Below the pieces are notes generated by a model. That model had not been told where the DNA came from and did no database searches. It worked only from the letters and a program-made list of their open reading frames with translations. This document shows positions 1 to 11,572 of a stretch of DNA of 64,000 nt, piece after piece; position 1 is the first letter of the stretch, and each line of letters opens with the position of its first letter. Location: the NCBI RefSeq assembly GCF_040183065.1, contig NC_091120.1:317501-381500 (forward strand), given 5' to 3'. Source of the stretch: Periplaneta americana. Its lineage: Eukaryota > Arthropoda > Insecta > Blattodea > Blattidae. A program made the position numbers and the translations under genes.

Positions 1-1915
1 ACTACTTTCAGTAATGTCATGTAACCCTTCCTTAATTAATTATGAAACCTGAAACATTTCTGCTTAGTCATGACGTAGATAATTATTCAATTGAACGTGT
101 CAGAAAGGTCAGAATTTCTTATGAATCAGCATGTTGACAGCTTTTTATAAAATGTATCAGAGTTCGAATCTCGACAGGAAGAAGAGTCCGTGGGATAGTT
201 GCATTGAAAGAATAAACCTATCTGCAAGTCAGTTATGTGATACGGGAATCAAGGAAAGAGTGATAACATTTTTAGATGAGTAATAAACTCAAACTGATGT
301 AAGAGTAATACAGTTTCTGACGAAATTAGCTCGTCTTGCCTAGAATACATAAGGCCATTGTAATGGTTATTTATGTTCATGCGAACAACCAAACAAGACA
401 GTAGAACATTACTTTTGCTACCTAACGAAAACACGCCATACAATAAAATTGTTATCATATCACCTAGATGAAAGGCATTTGTGTAAACTATTGCGAAGTG
501 TTTCCAAGAAGTCACCACAGAAAGCTCAGAGGCTCCTTGCACTGTCAATGTAAGAATATTTTCTGAAAATGTTGTAAAGTTTTTCCCAGAAAAGTGATGA
601 CCTATGATCTATTTTATTTATTTACTATTTCTGTTTACTATTAGCATACTTCTTTCAGAGTTTCAAATAATAGATTAATCACAACAAATTAAAAAGGAAA
701 ACAGTACTGGTATTTCATTTATTTGCTACCATTGTTCATTGCAAAAATTCCCCTTCATTAACACTTAAATTGGCGAAAATTCAATTTTCAAATAAATGTC
801 ATGAACCCTGTTGGAAATTAAATTGATCTGTAGTATACTATAATTTGATTTTACTTGAAATGAAACATTTTCACGAATTTCCTCTCCATTCTGTTATTTA
901 AAATAAATAAAAAAATGTTTTGCATGTTCCAAATCAGCATTCTTTTACTATTCAGTCAGTGTTTATTATTTGGAGCCAATATCATGTTTGATGTTGAAAT
1001 CACAGACATTTGCTATTTTCTACATGCTCTGTTATTTAGTTTTTAGTTCGTTACATCCACATTTTCGTTCCATTACTATATGACAGTACCTAATATGCAA
1101 ACTTTTTTTTTGTGTGTGCTAAATATAAATTAAATTACAATTGACGATTAAGGTTTAAATTATAGACATACCCATAAACATTTTTCTTAATAAAATTATT
1201 TACTCGAATATTACTCTGTTGATTGCCAGTGCCGCCTTTAATCAATGTAATTACTATGACAACAGCCAAACGAAATAAGCTATAGGTGCGTGATGACGCA
1301 GAGAACCGTGGCGTACAATATGCCGCTTTGATTTAAGTTTAGAATCAACTACCTCAGTCCAACCTTTCTGTTGTGAGGAGGTGTGGTTTGTTACCTGCCA
1401 TATATACTGTATACTCCTCATTTTGCCATAACCCATCTACAATATATTATGCATAGACCATCAAAACCCAATATAGCCTAATGCATACATAGGAGTATCA
1501 GAGTTAACAGTAATGCCTACGAGATGTAAGTAGTTCAAAAGAGGCGTAATATGTGAACAGCTGTACAATGAAGCCATATGCCTGCTCCGTTATTTAGAGA
1601 AAGACCTACATTAGGCTTAATGCGGGAAGAGGACATTCTTTTCGAGAATTTTGAAATTTTATTCTTGAAATCCTTTCATTTCCATTAAGCAATGCAGAAA
1701 TGGAAAATATATTTTCAATAATGACCAACAACTGGTCAGAAACCTGTGACAAATGTTGGTGTTAACGTTTTGTGTTGTGTACACTATCCACTTCAGTGTA
1801 CATAAAAAAAGTGTTGCAGATATTAGGGCGAACTCGCAATCGAGATTCTTTTGCGATTCGCGACAGGCGACACTTGACTATCTGCGCATGCGTAGACTTG
1901 TTAATAAAAACCTAA
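1..1915. other. No recognisable gene
   Basis: AT-rich sequence with only short chance frames on both strands. No splice-bounded coding segment or repeat ends were seen. Confidence 0.5.
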
Positions 1916-2178
1916 GTCCACACCTGTGGAGTAACGGTCAGCGCGTCTGGCCGCGAAACCAGGTGGCCCGGGTTCGAATCCCAGTCGGGGCAAGTTACCT
2001 GGTTGAGGTTTTTTCCGGGGTTTTCCCTCAACCCAGTACGAGCAAATGCTGGGTAACTTTTGGTGCTGGACCCCGGACTCATTTCACCGGCATTATCACC
2101 ATTTCATTCAGACGCTAAATAACCTAGATGTTGGTACAGCGTCGTAAAATAACCCAATAAAATAAAAATAAATAAAAA
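1916..2178 (+). mobile_element. tRNA-derived SINE, family A
   Basis: A tRNA-like head (GTGGAGTAACGGTCAGCGCG as A box region, GGTTCGAATCC as B box) is followed by GGTTTTTTCCGGGGTTTTCC, a body ending CGCTAAATAACCTAG and a short A/T-rich tail. Near-repeats AATAAAAACCTAA and AATAAAAAATCTAA flank it. Confidence 0.87.
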
Positions 2179-3641
2179 ATCTAAACTAACCAAATCTAAC
2201 CTTCGTATATGCAAGTTGTGTAACCGGAGTGCGAAGGGAACTATTTAATTTGGAACGCACACGCGAAAATAAATCCAAGTAAGGATCACGCTGGCACTGC
2301 ATGAGATCGTAAAGATTAATATCCACTGTACCACAGCCAAACTATTCCTGTCGCGAGCCCCTCCTAAGATTTTTTTGTTAATAAGAATAATAGTGTCTAA
2401 TGCTGTCAATATACAGTATTTTAAAATATTGGTAAGGAACAAAATAATTCTAATGAGAATATATTTGAAAATACTTTTAAAGAACAATATTATCCTAACG
2501 AGAGCAGGTATATTTCAAAATATTAATAAGCCTTATCACTGTCCGTGTGTCTAATTTAGACTAATATAATTTAGCCTGTCGTCTCATCAAACCCTAGCTA
2601 ACCTATTGCTACCTCTCAGCAATGCTAACAACGAAAGAGGTAGAGAGAGAAACAAATTTCTCCTCCTAACGACGCCACAGGCCAAAGTCATGCCCTTATG
2701 TTGGCGACATTATATTGTGTATTCAGTTCTATTTGGTCGGTCGCGACGGTCGAAAGACACTTTTCTAATTCTCCAGTTTAGCGCAGTTTTATGTTCCATT
2801 CAAATGGCTCCTCAGGATTGACATGAAGTGTGTGGTGTGAACGTTTTAATGCTGTGCACTAAATAGGGTCCTATTACCGTGATGGGTAAGTTGCCATATA
2901 TTGCATTACTTCACTTTCGGTATAATTTCATTCCAGTTGAACACGGGAAGTTGCAATATTACGTGAAAGCATGTTGAACATTGAGTTCTTAGCTAGCTAG
3001 CGCGCTGCGAGTTTTGCCTGCTCTAAAAGCACACTATTTTGCCTGTCTAATCCAATTCAGCGATATCTGACCATAACATCTAAGTATGTAATTATTCTGT
3101 TCGTTATGCTAAGATTTTTCATATACTTTGAACGGGATTTGGTAATTATGTGTGGCTAGTAGGTCTATCGACCACACCATAGAGGTTCAGGTCACGTCTG
3201 TACATTACAAATCTTATGCTAGCCTCTTTATCGTTGCTTACGAGATTATAATTATACAAGCTGGCGCATAGCACGATCAAGAGTGGGTCTCTGATCACGA
3301 CGAACTGCCTCGCAGTTCTATTAAATGATGAATAGTTCCATTACTAAGCGTTGTGTATCGTGAAAATTCTCCGATTAATTTTGCATTACTGATCGAGTAC
3401 TAAGATTACAAACATGCTAAGCATATTACAGTCTTATTTGGGATTTATCGATGACTTGTTAAATATCAATATGCAGATTTTCAGCGTCATTTAATGGAAT
3501 TTACAATTTTGTTTCCCGAAAGTCTGGATTTGTTCAATTACAAATTTTCCTTTCAAACTACATTCTTCATCTAGTTCATTTACTTTGGCAAGTTGACTGT
3601 TTTCAGTTCCGAGTTTTTCCTTCAGATTTCGTTCCCTCTAA
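2179..3641. other. No recognisable gene
   Basis: AT-rich, short stop-limited frames only. No inverted ends or tRNA-like boxes noticed between the SINE and the Harbinger-type element. Confidence 0.5.
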
Positions 3642-4264
3642 GGGTACGTACACGTTGGAGCAACGATAAACGATAAGAGAAACGATCTAGCGACGCTTTG
3701 GTATTACCAAAGAATCAAGTGTTCATATCGGAGCAACGAGGACGCGGGAAGCGAACATTTTGATTTATCAGTAGAAGATATTCTATGCATCCACTTAATG
3801 AAAGAAGATATATAGGAAATATCAGCTGCTAAGCTCAAGGTTAATATAACTTAAATACGTACAAAATTAAACCTGTTTCTCATCCCAAAGATAGTATAAA
3901 TTCGTTGTGTTGTGATTGGTTCTTGTGATCACATAACATATGACCAATAAGTACACAACTGATCAATTTGTCAATATCTACAATAATTAATTTAATACGC
4001 CGAAATAATAATAAATCTATTAATATTCGGATATATTGATAACCACCGGTAATTATACAGATTAATATTATCTTCATCAGAGATTATATGAACGACAAGA
4101 GCGAAGAAAATGGAATTTTTCTTTTTCGTCGCTTTTATCGTGTATCTTCGCTTTTATCGTTACTCGAATATGCACATCTCAATAACAATGCATGCTTCAA
4201 TTCTCTCTGATATAGCATCGCTGCTTCTTTTATCGTTTATCGTCGCTCCAACGTGTACGTACCC
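3642..4264. mobile_element. PIF/Harbinger-type element, 623 bp
   Basis: Terminal inverted repeats GGGTACGTACACGTTGGAGC and its reverse complement are flanked by TAA on both sides (3639-3641, 4265-4267). The 3-bp TAA/TTA target is typical of PIF/Harbinger. The repeats continue imperfectly inward (AACGATAAACGATAA). No transposase frame is present, so it is non-autonomous. Confidence 0.82.
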
Positions 4265-4315
4265 TAATTCATTTTAATTGCTGAAAGCGAACTACCGGTG
4301 TCTTCTACTTTCAGA

Positions 4316-4357
<42 letters not shown>

Positions 4358-4400
4358 GATTATGATTATCATAATAATAATAATCATCATCATCATCATA
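4316..4400. repeat. (ATT)n/(ATC)n microsatellite
   Basis: Compound trinucleotide tract, ATT then ATA then CAT repeats. Confidence 0.95.
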
Positions 4401-5221
4401 CTAGTTTGTCTTGCCTTAAGACAATCAGTAGTGTTATTCGAGGAAAAGAGTATGATTAAAATCATTTATAATGGCGAAATATTTTACGACCATGGTTAAT
4501 TATTACTGCTGAATATTGACACATATACGATTTGCATTATTTAGGATGCAGCAATGCGATTTTAATGTTGCGCGTGCCGAGTTTAGTGTAACGTAGGCTA
4601 TTCCCTTCATCCTCGAAGTCAAATTAAATATTATTACGACATTACGAGTAATAAATAAATAAATAATGATGACTACAATTATTCGTTCTGATAAGGTACA
4701 ACTATCACCGCATGGTGTACCGAAGATTTTTCTTTATGTTTTCCTTAAATTGACATGTCATGCGGTGACGACAGAAAACAGCTCAGGGGAGCGAGATGCA
4801 GACATTACTGAAAGAGAAATGGGGATCGGGGACAGCAGATGCGCATGTGCCTATGGGCTGCAAAATTAAAAAAAAAAAATCGTCCCTGAGAATTCTGAGA
4901 TATTTGTTTATGTTTTGGGAAATCGTCAAATGCGGAAACCATCTCTAAACACATGTGTTGCAGACTAACTTCCTAATTTAAGTTAATTCTAACTCCTAAC
5001 TTAAAAACTGTTTACACACACTAAAATATCACAGCATTTGCTATTACTATCCACTACAGCAGGCCTATTAGGTATTTATTTCATCACTGCAAGGTGTGCA
5101 AGAAAAATCGCACAATTGTACTAATCATGTATTGTGATTGCAGTTTGCATTAGTAAAAATCATAACATTTCAACATCAATATGTTTTTAAAAAAGAAAGG
5201 GAAAAGTTAGGCCCACTTACT

Positions 5222-5700
5222 TGCTTATAAATGGCTTTTAAGGAACCCGGAGGTTCATTGCCGCCCTCACATAAGCCCGCTATCGGTCCCTATCCTGTGC
5301 AAGATTAATCAGTCTCTATCATCATATCCCACCTCCATCAAATCCATTTTAATATTATCCTCCCATCTACGTCTCGGCCTCCCCAAAGGTCTTTTCCCCT
5401 CCGGTCTCCCAACTAACACTCTATATGCATTTCTGGATTCGCCCATACGTGCTACATGCTCTGCCAATCTCAAACGTCTGGATTTAATGTTCCTAATTAT
5501 GTCAGGTGAAAAAATACAATGCGTGCAGTTCTGCGTTGTGTAACTTTCTCCATTCTCCTGTAACTTCACCCCTCTTAGCCTCGAATGTTTTCCTGAGAAC
5601 CTTATTCTCAAATACCCTTAATCTCTGTTGCTCTCTCAAAGTGAGAGTCCAAGTTTTACAACCATACAGAACAACCGTAATATAACTGTTTTATAAATTC
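5222..5700 (-). pseudogene. LINE (RTE-like) C-terminal fragment
   Basis: Minus-strand translation gives the familiar reverse-transcriptase tail: SPDIIRNIKSRRLR, LAEHVARMGESRNAYRVLVG, RPEGKRPLGRPRRRWEDNIK. The 3' non-coding part includes GGAACCCGGAGGTTCATTGC. More upstream residues (HSRLRGVKLQENGE) follow in the same strand with frame changes. The copy is 5'-truncated. Confidence 0.8.
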
Positions 5701-6244
5701 TAACTCTCAGCGTTTTTGAGAGCATACTGGATGACAACGTGAGTTAAATGTAACATGAGTTATATGTATTAATATTCATATATTATAATCATAAATTTCA
5801 TTTCATTTTTCGGCAAATCAACAAATTAGACAAATCATTCAAAACTGAACCCTTTTCCATTATAAGTTTTTCATTACATAAAACTCATGATTACTCATTC
5901 AATCACTGTTATGCATATTACTGTGTACAACGTAATGGACTTATGTTTAGATTTCGTCAAACTTTTGAATATTTGATGATCCCGTACAGGCGAAAACGTT
6001 CATGGATATCTTTTTCAAGATGTACTAGCAAATAATAAATTTGCAAATTGATAAATCATATGATTGAGCATTTGAATAAATTTATTATCTGAATAGATTT
6101 ATCTGAAAATCAAAAGTGAATTGTAAAATAAAAGAAAAAATTAAACTGAGTATTGTTTCATTCGTAAAGTCCTTCTGAAAATAAAATTATCATATCAAAG
6201 ACTTCGTTGTAAATAAAAAACGCGACACACCGGTTGGGAACCAC

Positions 6245-6426
6245 CACAGTCTAGTATATACAGTCGCGAAGCTCAATACGTAGTAAATATGCAAACATTA
6301 GATAGTTGCTCACCATTAGGATCGCTAATATCGCCTCATTACAGGCAATGCAAAATAGTACCGTCACAGTCTATCGTTTCTAGCACCCTCAAAATCAAGC
6401 TTCGTGACTGTATATAGTAGACTGTG
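6245..6426. mobile_element. 182-bp MITE
   Basis: Ends CACAGTCTAGTATATACAGT and the inverted ACTGTATATAGTAGACTGTG, extending inward through GCGAAGCT/AGCTTCGT, are flanked by GAACCAC on both sides (6238-6244, 6427-6433). The 7-bp repeat is unusual; it may be an 8-bp hAT target with one decayed base. Confidence 0.78.
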
Positions 6427-6628
6427 GAACCACTGTCTGGAGCTACATCTCTTCCATGTTTCCATTTCTTTCACTTCTATGCTACTGAGTTGCATATTTT
6501 ATAACTGCTGCTTATGTGAATCATTATTTACCAATATTGTAATTATAAGTTAAATTATTCATGTATATTTATGTGAAGAAGCTTCTTTGATGGCATATTA
6601 GCCTGTCTACTTTCCCATAAGTACCGGT

Positions 6629-6721
6629 AATAAATAAATAAGTAAATAAATAAATAAATAGATGGATGGATGGATCTATCGATCGATCGATCGATGGATA
6701 GATAGATAGATAGATAGATAG
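6629..6721. repeat. Compound tetranucleotide microsatellite
   Basis: Successive AATA, GATG, GATC and GATA runs, stepwise related by single-base changes. Confidence 0.95.
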
Positions 6722-6784
6722 TATTATAACATTAATTAAAAATAAATATCTATAGACCTTATTGCTATTGATAGGCAGTTGACG

Positions 6785-6982
6785 ACATGTGTCTGAGGAA
6801 GAACTATTGTTTGCATGCATCTGAAGTCTGACTAGTGTATTAGGTAGCTAGTCGGCGATGTATGCAATGGAGGGGGAAAGGAACTGGCCACTCTACACCA
6901 TTATCTCCTGACCTAATTGCCTCATAAGTGGTGCCTTCTTGGTGTCGCTTGTGAGGTTCAGAGCTGTTGACTAAACAACAAG
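6785..6982 (+). repeat. Dispersed repeat, family X
   Basis: Contains CATCTGAAGTCTGACTAGTG, GATGTATGCAATGGAGGGGG, AAAGGAACTGGCCACTC and GTTGACTAAACAAC. Inverted at 56.2 kb and partial at 14.8 kb. Confidence 0.65.
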
Positions 6983-7700
6983 AGACCTTATTGTTAGATT
7001 TGAGAGAAGTGCATGAGCTGTACGAACTTTCCTGGAATGTACGGCACGAGAAATAGACTGCTTCAGTAATATTGACAATTAAAATTGGAATTATTTCAGA
7101 AACTTGTTACGAAACTTAAGGAACAAGAAGTCCAAAACATTAAGTGGCTCACAAAAAGATAAAAAAAAAAAACCTTAAAACACTGTAGCCTACAACATTC
7201 AGCGCGCGTTCTTTTACGTGTGGAACAAGGTTTAAAGTTTATTGTCTCTGCGTCAAGTTTAGAGGCTTCAAGCGCTTGACTCCTGCAAACTGTCCCAATG
7301 TGAATCAGGCTTATGGTGAAATAATGGCGAACAACTAGAAAAATCTACTTAAAAATTTATTGTGACTCTCTATTTAGACTGAGCTCAAAAAGCAAATGAA
7401 TTTATATTCCCATGACTATTCCAAGCTTATGAGCCAATATGAACAAAAAATTTTGAAATGTTAGTCGCAAGGAATCTCTTTAGTCACGTCAATATAAAAT
7501 ATATTTTAAAAATATAATTTCAAAACTATTAGCCCTAATGACACCAAACTTTGTACAGATGACAGTATTGTAGGCATGTTTGTGTAGTTTAACATTCATA
7601 CGTTTTTAATGAAAATTATAAAAGTTTTAAAAATCACAGACAGTAGTAAGTGTGTAGGTCTAATGGTTATAAAATATTTCGTTATTTCAATACACCGAAA

Positions 7701-7727
7701 TTGATTGATTGATTGATTGATTGATTG
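7701..7727. repeat. (GATT)n microsatellite
   Basis: About seven TTGA units directly before the possible micro-exon acceptor. Confidence 0.9.
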
Positions 7728-7743
7728 GTCGGTTGTTCTGCAG

Positions 7744-7785
7744 GACTTGGCCCGGCTTGCTGTGGAGGACTTGCTCGCCAGGAAG
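7744..7785 (+). CDS. Possible 42-nt micro-exon
   Basis: The sequence is bounded by TTCTGCAG and GTAAGT and reads DLARLAVEDLLARK in phase 0 without stop, an amphipathic, protein-like segment. It is GC-rich against an AT-rich background, the pattern of the confirmed exons here. The upstream tract is a (GATT)n microsatellite, not a classical pyrimidine tract. No partner exon was recognised on the plus strand, so the parent gene would have to extend outside the part I can read. It could be chance. Confidence 0.4.
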
Positions 7786-8434
7786 GTAAGTGTGCTCTGT
7801 GCAGACTTCTATTTGTGTCCTCCCTCACGAGAAGAAACGGCAGGGAAGTAGCCTACGTTAGTGATATGAATGCTTACATTACGTGACGCACTACTGATTA
7901 ACAAGCATGCAGACTTCTCACTGATCAGTTACTGGTCACTGATATACAGAAAATCTACCGATTGTTTAAATTGTTGCAAAGCGAAATAACTCTGATGCGC
8001 AGTAGCTATTGGACCGCTGACTGAAATAAACGTAGCCGTGTGACTCAGTGCTGAGATTGAAAGTACAACATCATTACAAATTGTTTTAAATATTGATTTC
8101 TCTTATTCGCGTTGTGTTAAAGGTATTAAAAGATTTAGCCTCTGAATGTATTTTACATTAGATAAAATAGAATATCAGTACGCGTAACTATTCTTTTTGC
8201 ACGCGATTAAGTTAACGTTATGTTCTCTGTTTGAATTGCTTAATCACGGATCTTCGTCGCAGTCGACACTGGTTTGCAGTTTTGAATTCTTCCTTTAATA
8301 CAACTAGCCTACCTCTCCTTACACACTCTTTAGTAACTGTTTTAATTTAACAACATAATACAGTACATTCTTTGTAGATTATTTTATTATTACATTTAAT
8401 TTATCTTCGGTATCTGAAAGCTCCTTCAGGAATG

Positions 8435-8560
8435 TTGATATTCAAAGATATTGAGCCAGATCCACCTTTGCCCATTTTAACAAGTTGGATTTTGGCACCA
8501 GTTCACTATGCCACAAATTTACAGAGTAATTCAATCATCGTAGCTAAGAAAACTTCTTCG
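8435..8560 (+). pseudogene. Possible hAT transposase scrap
   Basis: The plus frame reads DIEPDPPLPILTSWI then APVHYATNLQSNS, similar to the PLPP-x-PIITRW...NAV-x-YY block of many insect hAT proteins. The frame stops soon after. Only a short resemblance. Confidence 0.3.
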
Positions 8561-9257
8561 TCACCCAGAACGTAACAATCATTATGGCCCACTTTAGTTG
8601 TTTGTCAGAGGTAATCAAATGTGGAAGAACATATTGGAAAGTGTGCTTTCGGGAAAAGGGTTAGTGGTGAGTGAAAAATGTATACAGTGTTCTATCAAAA
8701 TCTTGGTTTATTAACTTGAACATATACAGAATTCCACGTAGTATCAATCTGATGAAGTACAGAGCAAAAAGATTCTTCCGTTCTGCAGTTTGTTTCAGTA
8801 ACTTCAGTTGTACTGAGAGACTGTTTGCTGACCAGAAAGCCGTGCCAGATAATATAAAAAGCGCTTGGTTGTAATGTAACAGCAGGTTTAACGTTTACTC
8901 AAAATGTTACAATAAAATGTAGCCAGAAATTAAAACTGAGATATAGATAGTACATGCAACAATGCAATATAAAATGGGAAAAAATCAGTGACAAGTTTTT
9001 CTTGCCTTTTATTGTCTGTTTGGGTGTTTAAAAGGCCCTTCCGTTTTACTATTATAATACTTAATCTAGTCGTCACTTTGTCTATGCTAGTGATCCGCAT
9101 TCATGCCAGATTCGAGAGTTGCAATGTGTACGTGCTCCAACATCGCATCCGTTTTGAGATGCTTATCAGAAAAAAAATGTAAATGGAATGTTTCTTACTG
9201 TCTTAAACAGCCGATATTTTTTTTTCTTGGCTCCAAATTCAAATATACATAGCCTAC

Positions 9258-9316
<59 letters not shown>

Positions 9317-10139
9317 CAGTAATATTCCATAAATATTATAAATTCACGACATTTATTAAATTACCTGAAGTGATACAGTAGCACACCACTAAGTCCTACA
9401 GTAACACAAACTTAATAATACATCAGTAATTCATCTGGAAAGTTCAAACTTCATTACAGAATGCGTGACATTTTCACGAGAAAAACGCTGGAACTACTCT
9501 CATGTCTTGAGTAGCTTGACAGCCACTGGATATAGGGGAGGCGGTCTTGATGCAGGGTTGCCAGATGTACGGTTTTACCCGGAACAATGCGGCTTTAGCT
9601 CTTTTTATTCCGCGCATGGTGCGAGTCTTGTGCTGTACGCCAACTGTTCCGTTTTCAAATTCCAAATCAGCTCGCAGTACCTACGTCACATTTGCAGTGT
9701 GGTTGGCGCGGCGTAGTAGCATGTATGACAGTACCAGAAAAATTAGTGCATCTTATGGATTAAACTGGTGCAGAAAAACCGAAAAAATATTAGGTAGGCT
9801 ATATTGTAATAAAGTTCTTGCTTAGCTTTTCTCCAGTAATGGCTACAAAATGGAATGGAATAGAATATTGCAAATGTTATAAAAATTAACTTTCTGTATA
9901 ATTCAACAATGATGAAAACTGTAGTGAATTTTACAAGAAGATTATGTTATATAAATAAATAGTTAAATACGGCAAGTGAGAAATACAGATTAAATATAGG
10001 AATATATAAAATGAAAGAATAAGTTCACAACATAATTATATGACGTAATAAATAATTACAATGTATAATGCATAAATCATAATAAGATTAATTGTATTAG
10101 TTAATATGTAATACATTGGTTGGGTCATTGGCTGAGAAG
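8561..10139. other. No recognisable gene; CAT microsatellite only
   Basis: A GC-richer patch at 9,540-9,720 starts CAGGGTTGCCAGATGTACGG, a form that could be a transposon end, but no partner was found. Confidence 0.45.
9258..9316. repeat. (CAT)n microsatellite
   Basis: About 20 CAT units. Confidence 0.95.
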
Positions 10140-10330
10140 AAACTATCTACTGAAGGATGCATTGGAATGAATGATGAAAGGGAGAAAAGTTCGGGGCAGA
10201 AGAAGATATCAGGCGATAGACGACATTAAGATATATGGATCATATGCAGAGACTAAAAGAAAGGCACAAAATAGGAAAGATTGAAACATGCAGTGAAAGA
10301 CTTGCATTTAGGCAGAAAACGATGAATGAA
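10140..10330 (+). mobile_element. LINE 3' end, family L-a
   Basis: Includes GTTCGGGGCAGAAGAAGATA, TATCAGGCGATAGACGACAT, GAAAGACTTGCATTTAGGCA and ends GATGAATGAATT. Same order of blocks as the copy at 16.3 kb. It lies just beyond the 3' end of gene 1. Confidence 0.65.
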
Positions 10331-10482
10331 TTAATTCTCTTATACACTCGATGTTTTTTCTAAGAAACCGAATGTGGATGAAAGGTGTTTCTTATTTCCC
10401 ATCTCAAAATCTGGCAATCGTACGTGGATTCGAGTTCTGCTCCATGTTAGGTGAACGTGTTGCAAAATAATCTCGTAGAGTC

Positions 10483-10562
10483 TCAAGCGTTCGTTGGAGG
10501 TGCGGTGCCCTTCAGCTCCCTGAACAGACTGTACACCACCAGTATGAAGTACACCTGCAACA
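10483..10562 (-). CDS. Gene 1 coding exon 5 with stop
   Basis: Acceptor CTTCCAG precedes 10562. The exon continues the phase-1 codon and reads LLQVYFILVVYSLFREL then KGTAPPTNA, with stop TGA at 10485-10483. The paralog has [21 protein letters not shown], which fixes the choice of acceptor. A second AG eight bases downstream (TTGCAG before GTGTAC) is a competing site. No clear AATAAA was assigned; the 3'UTR should run towards about 10,330, where a LINE fragment begins. Confidence 0.85.
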
Positions 10563-11524
10563 CTGGAAGAGAAGAGTACTGTCAGTGAGGGAACTGGACT
10601 GTGAAGACCTACACAATTCACTGTGAGTCTAAATACGGACATAAACTTCCATTTTCTGAAAATTGTCTTCATAATTTTATTCATTTATGAAATGTACGGT
10701 TTGAGTAGATGTGACAGTCATTGTCACAAAATAGCCTATCCGCGTTATGGTAAGTGTAATAACTCCAGTACATTTGTTCCTGTTTACGAAAATTGACATT
10801 TAAGAATGATGAGAATGTTAGTGGCTACATAGTCAGCACATTGTGAACAACAATGTTATAAGGGGCCCAATGCTATTGCTTCTCTAATCCTTTAAGACAG
10901 AAAAACGCGTAGGCTAGAACTAATAGCCGCTAGTAGTCTGCCGTGCCTGAAGTTGCGAAGTCTCGGCGAAAAGTGGAAATAATTGTAGGTTCGGGAGTGA
11001 AAGATGGTGCCCGACATTTCGCTTGTATCAGAGAAGTTCGCACTGATAAGCTGAAATAATTAGCCTAAAAGTCACACCAACAAACCTGCAGTGCCTGGGA
11101 AAAGTGACACAAGTCAGTTTCCGCAAACCTCTTTCGATAATTTACTGACAACTTACGGAACATCTGCTCGCTTGGAAAAAATACATAAATATTTCTCCCA
11201 TTACAATAATTCACACAGAAAAAAATCAAATCGACATAAACCAGTGTAAGTTGTCAATAAATTATCAAAAAAGGTTTGTGGAAACTGACTTGTGTCACTT
11301 TTCCCAAGCACTGCAGAAATAGTGTCGGCAATGTCGAATCTGCTATTTCATGTCGAACTTGGTAATCGACAGAATAATGGCGCGAAATGGTGTACGAAGA
11401 ATTTGAAATCCCCAGGATTGCATGTAACGCCTATACAGGAATTAGGATGGATAAATACAATTTACTATAACATTTACGCATGTCTAATGAACGGAATGAA
11501 GCTATGAATAACAGTCAGTCCTAC

Positions 11525-11572
<48 letters not shown>

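Noticed and set aside
1916-1995. Functional tRNA genes at this and similar A/B-box sites
   Set aside because: The tRNA-like heads are fused to conserved SINE bodies, some flanked by target duplications. I could not form a complete cloverleaf.
9465-9825. Overlapping frames on both strands at 9.5-9.8 kb
   Set aside because: A GC-richer patch opens several frames at once; none shows a domain or splice boundaries.
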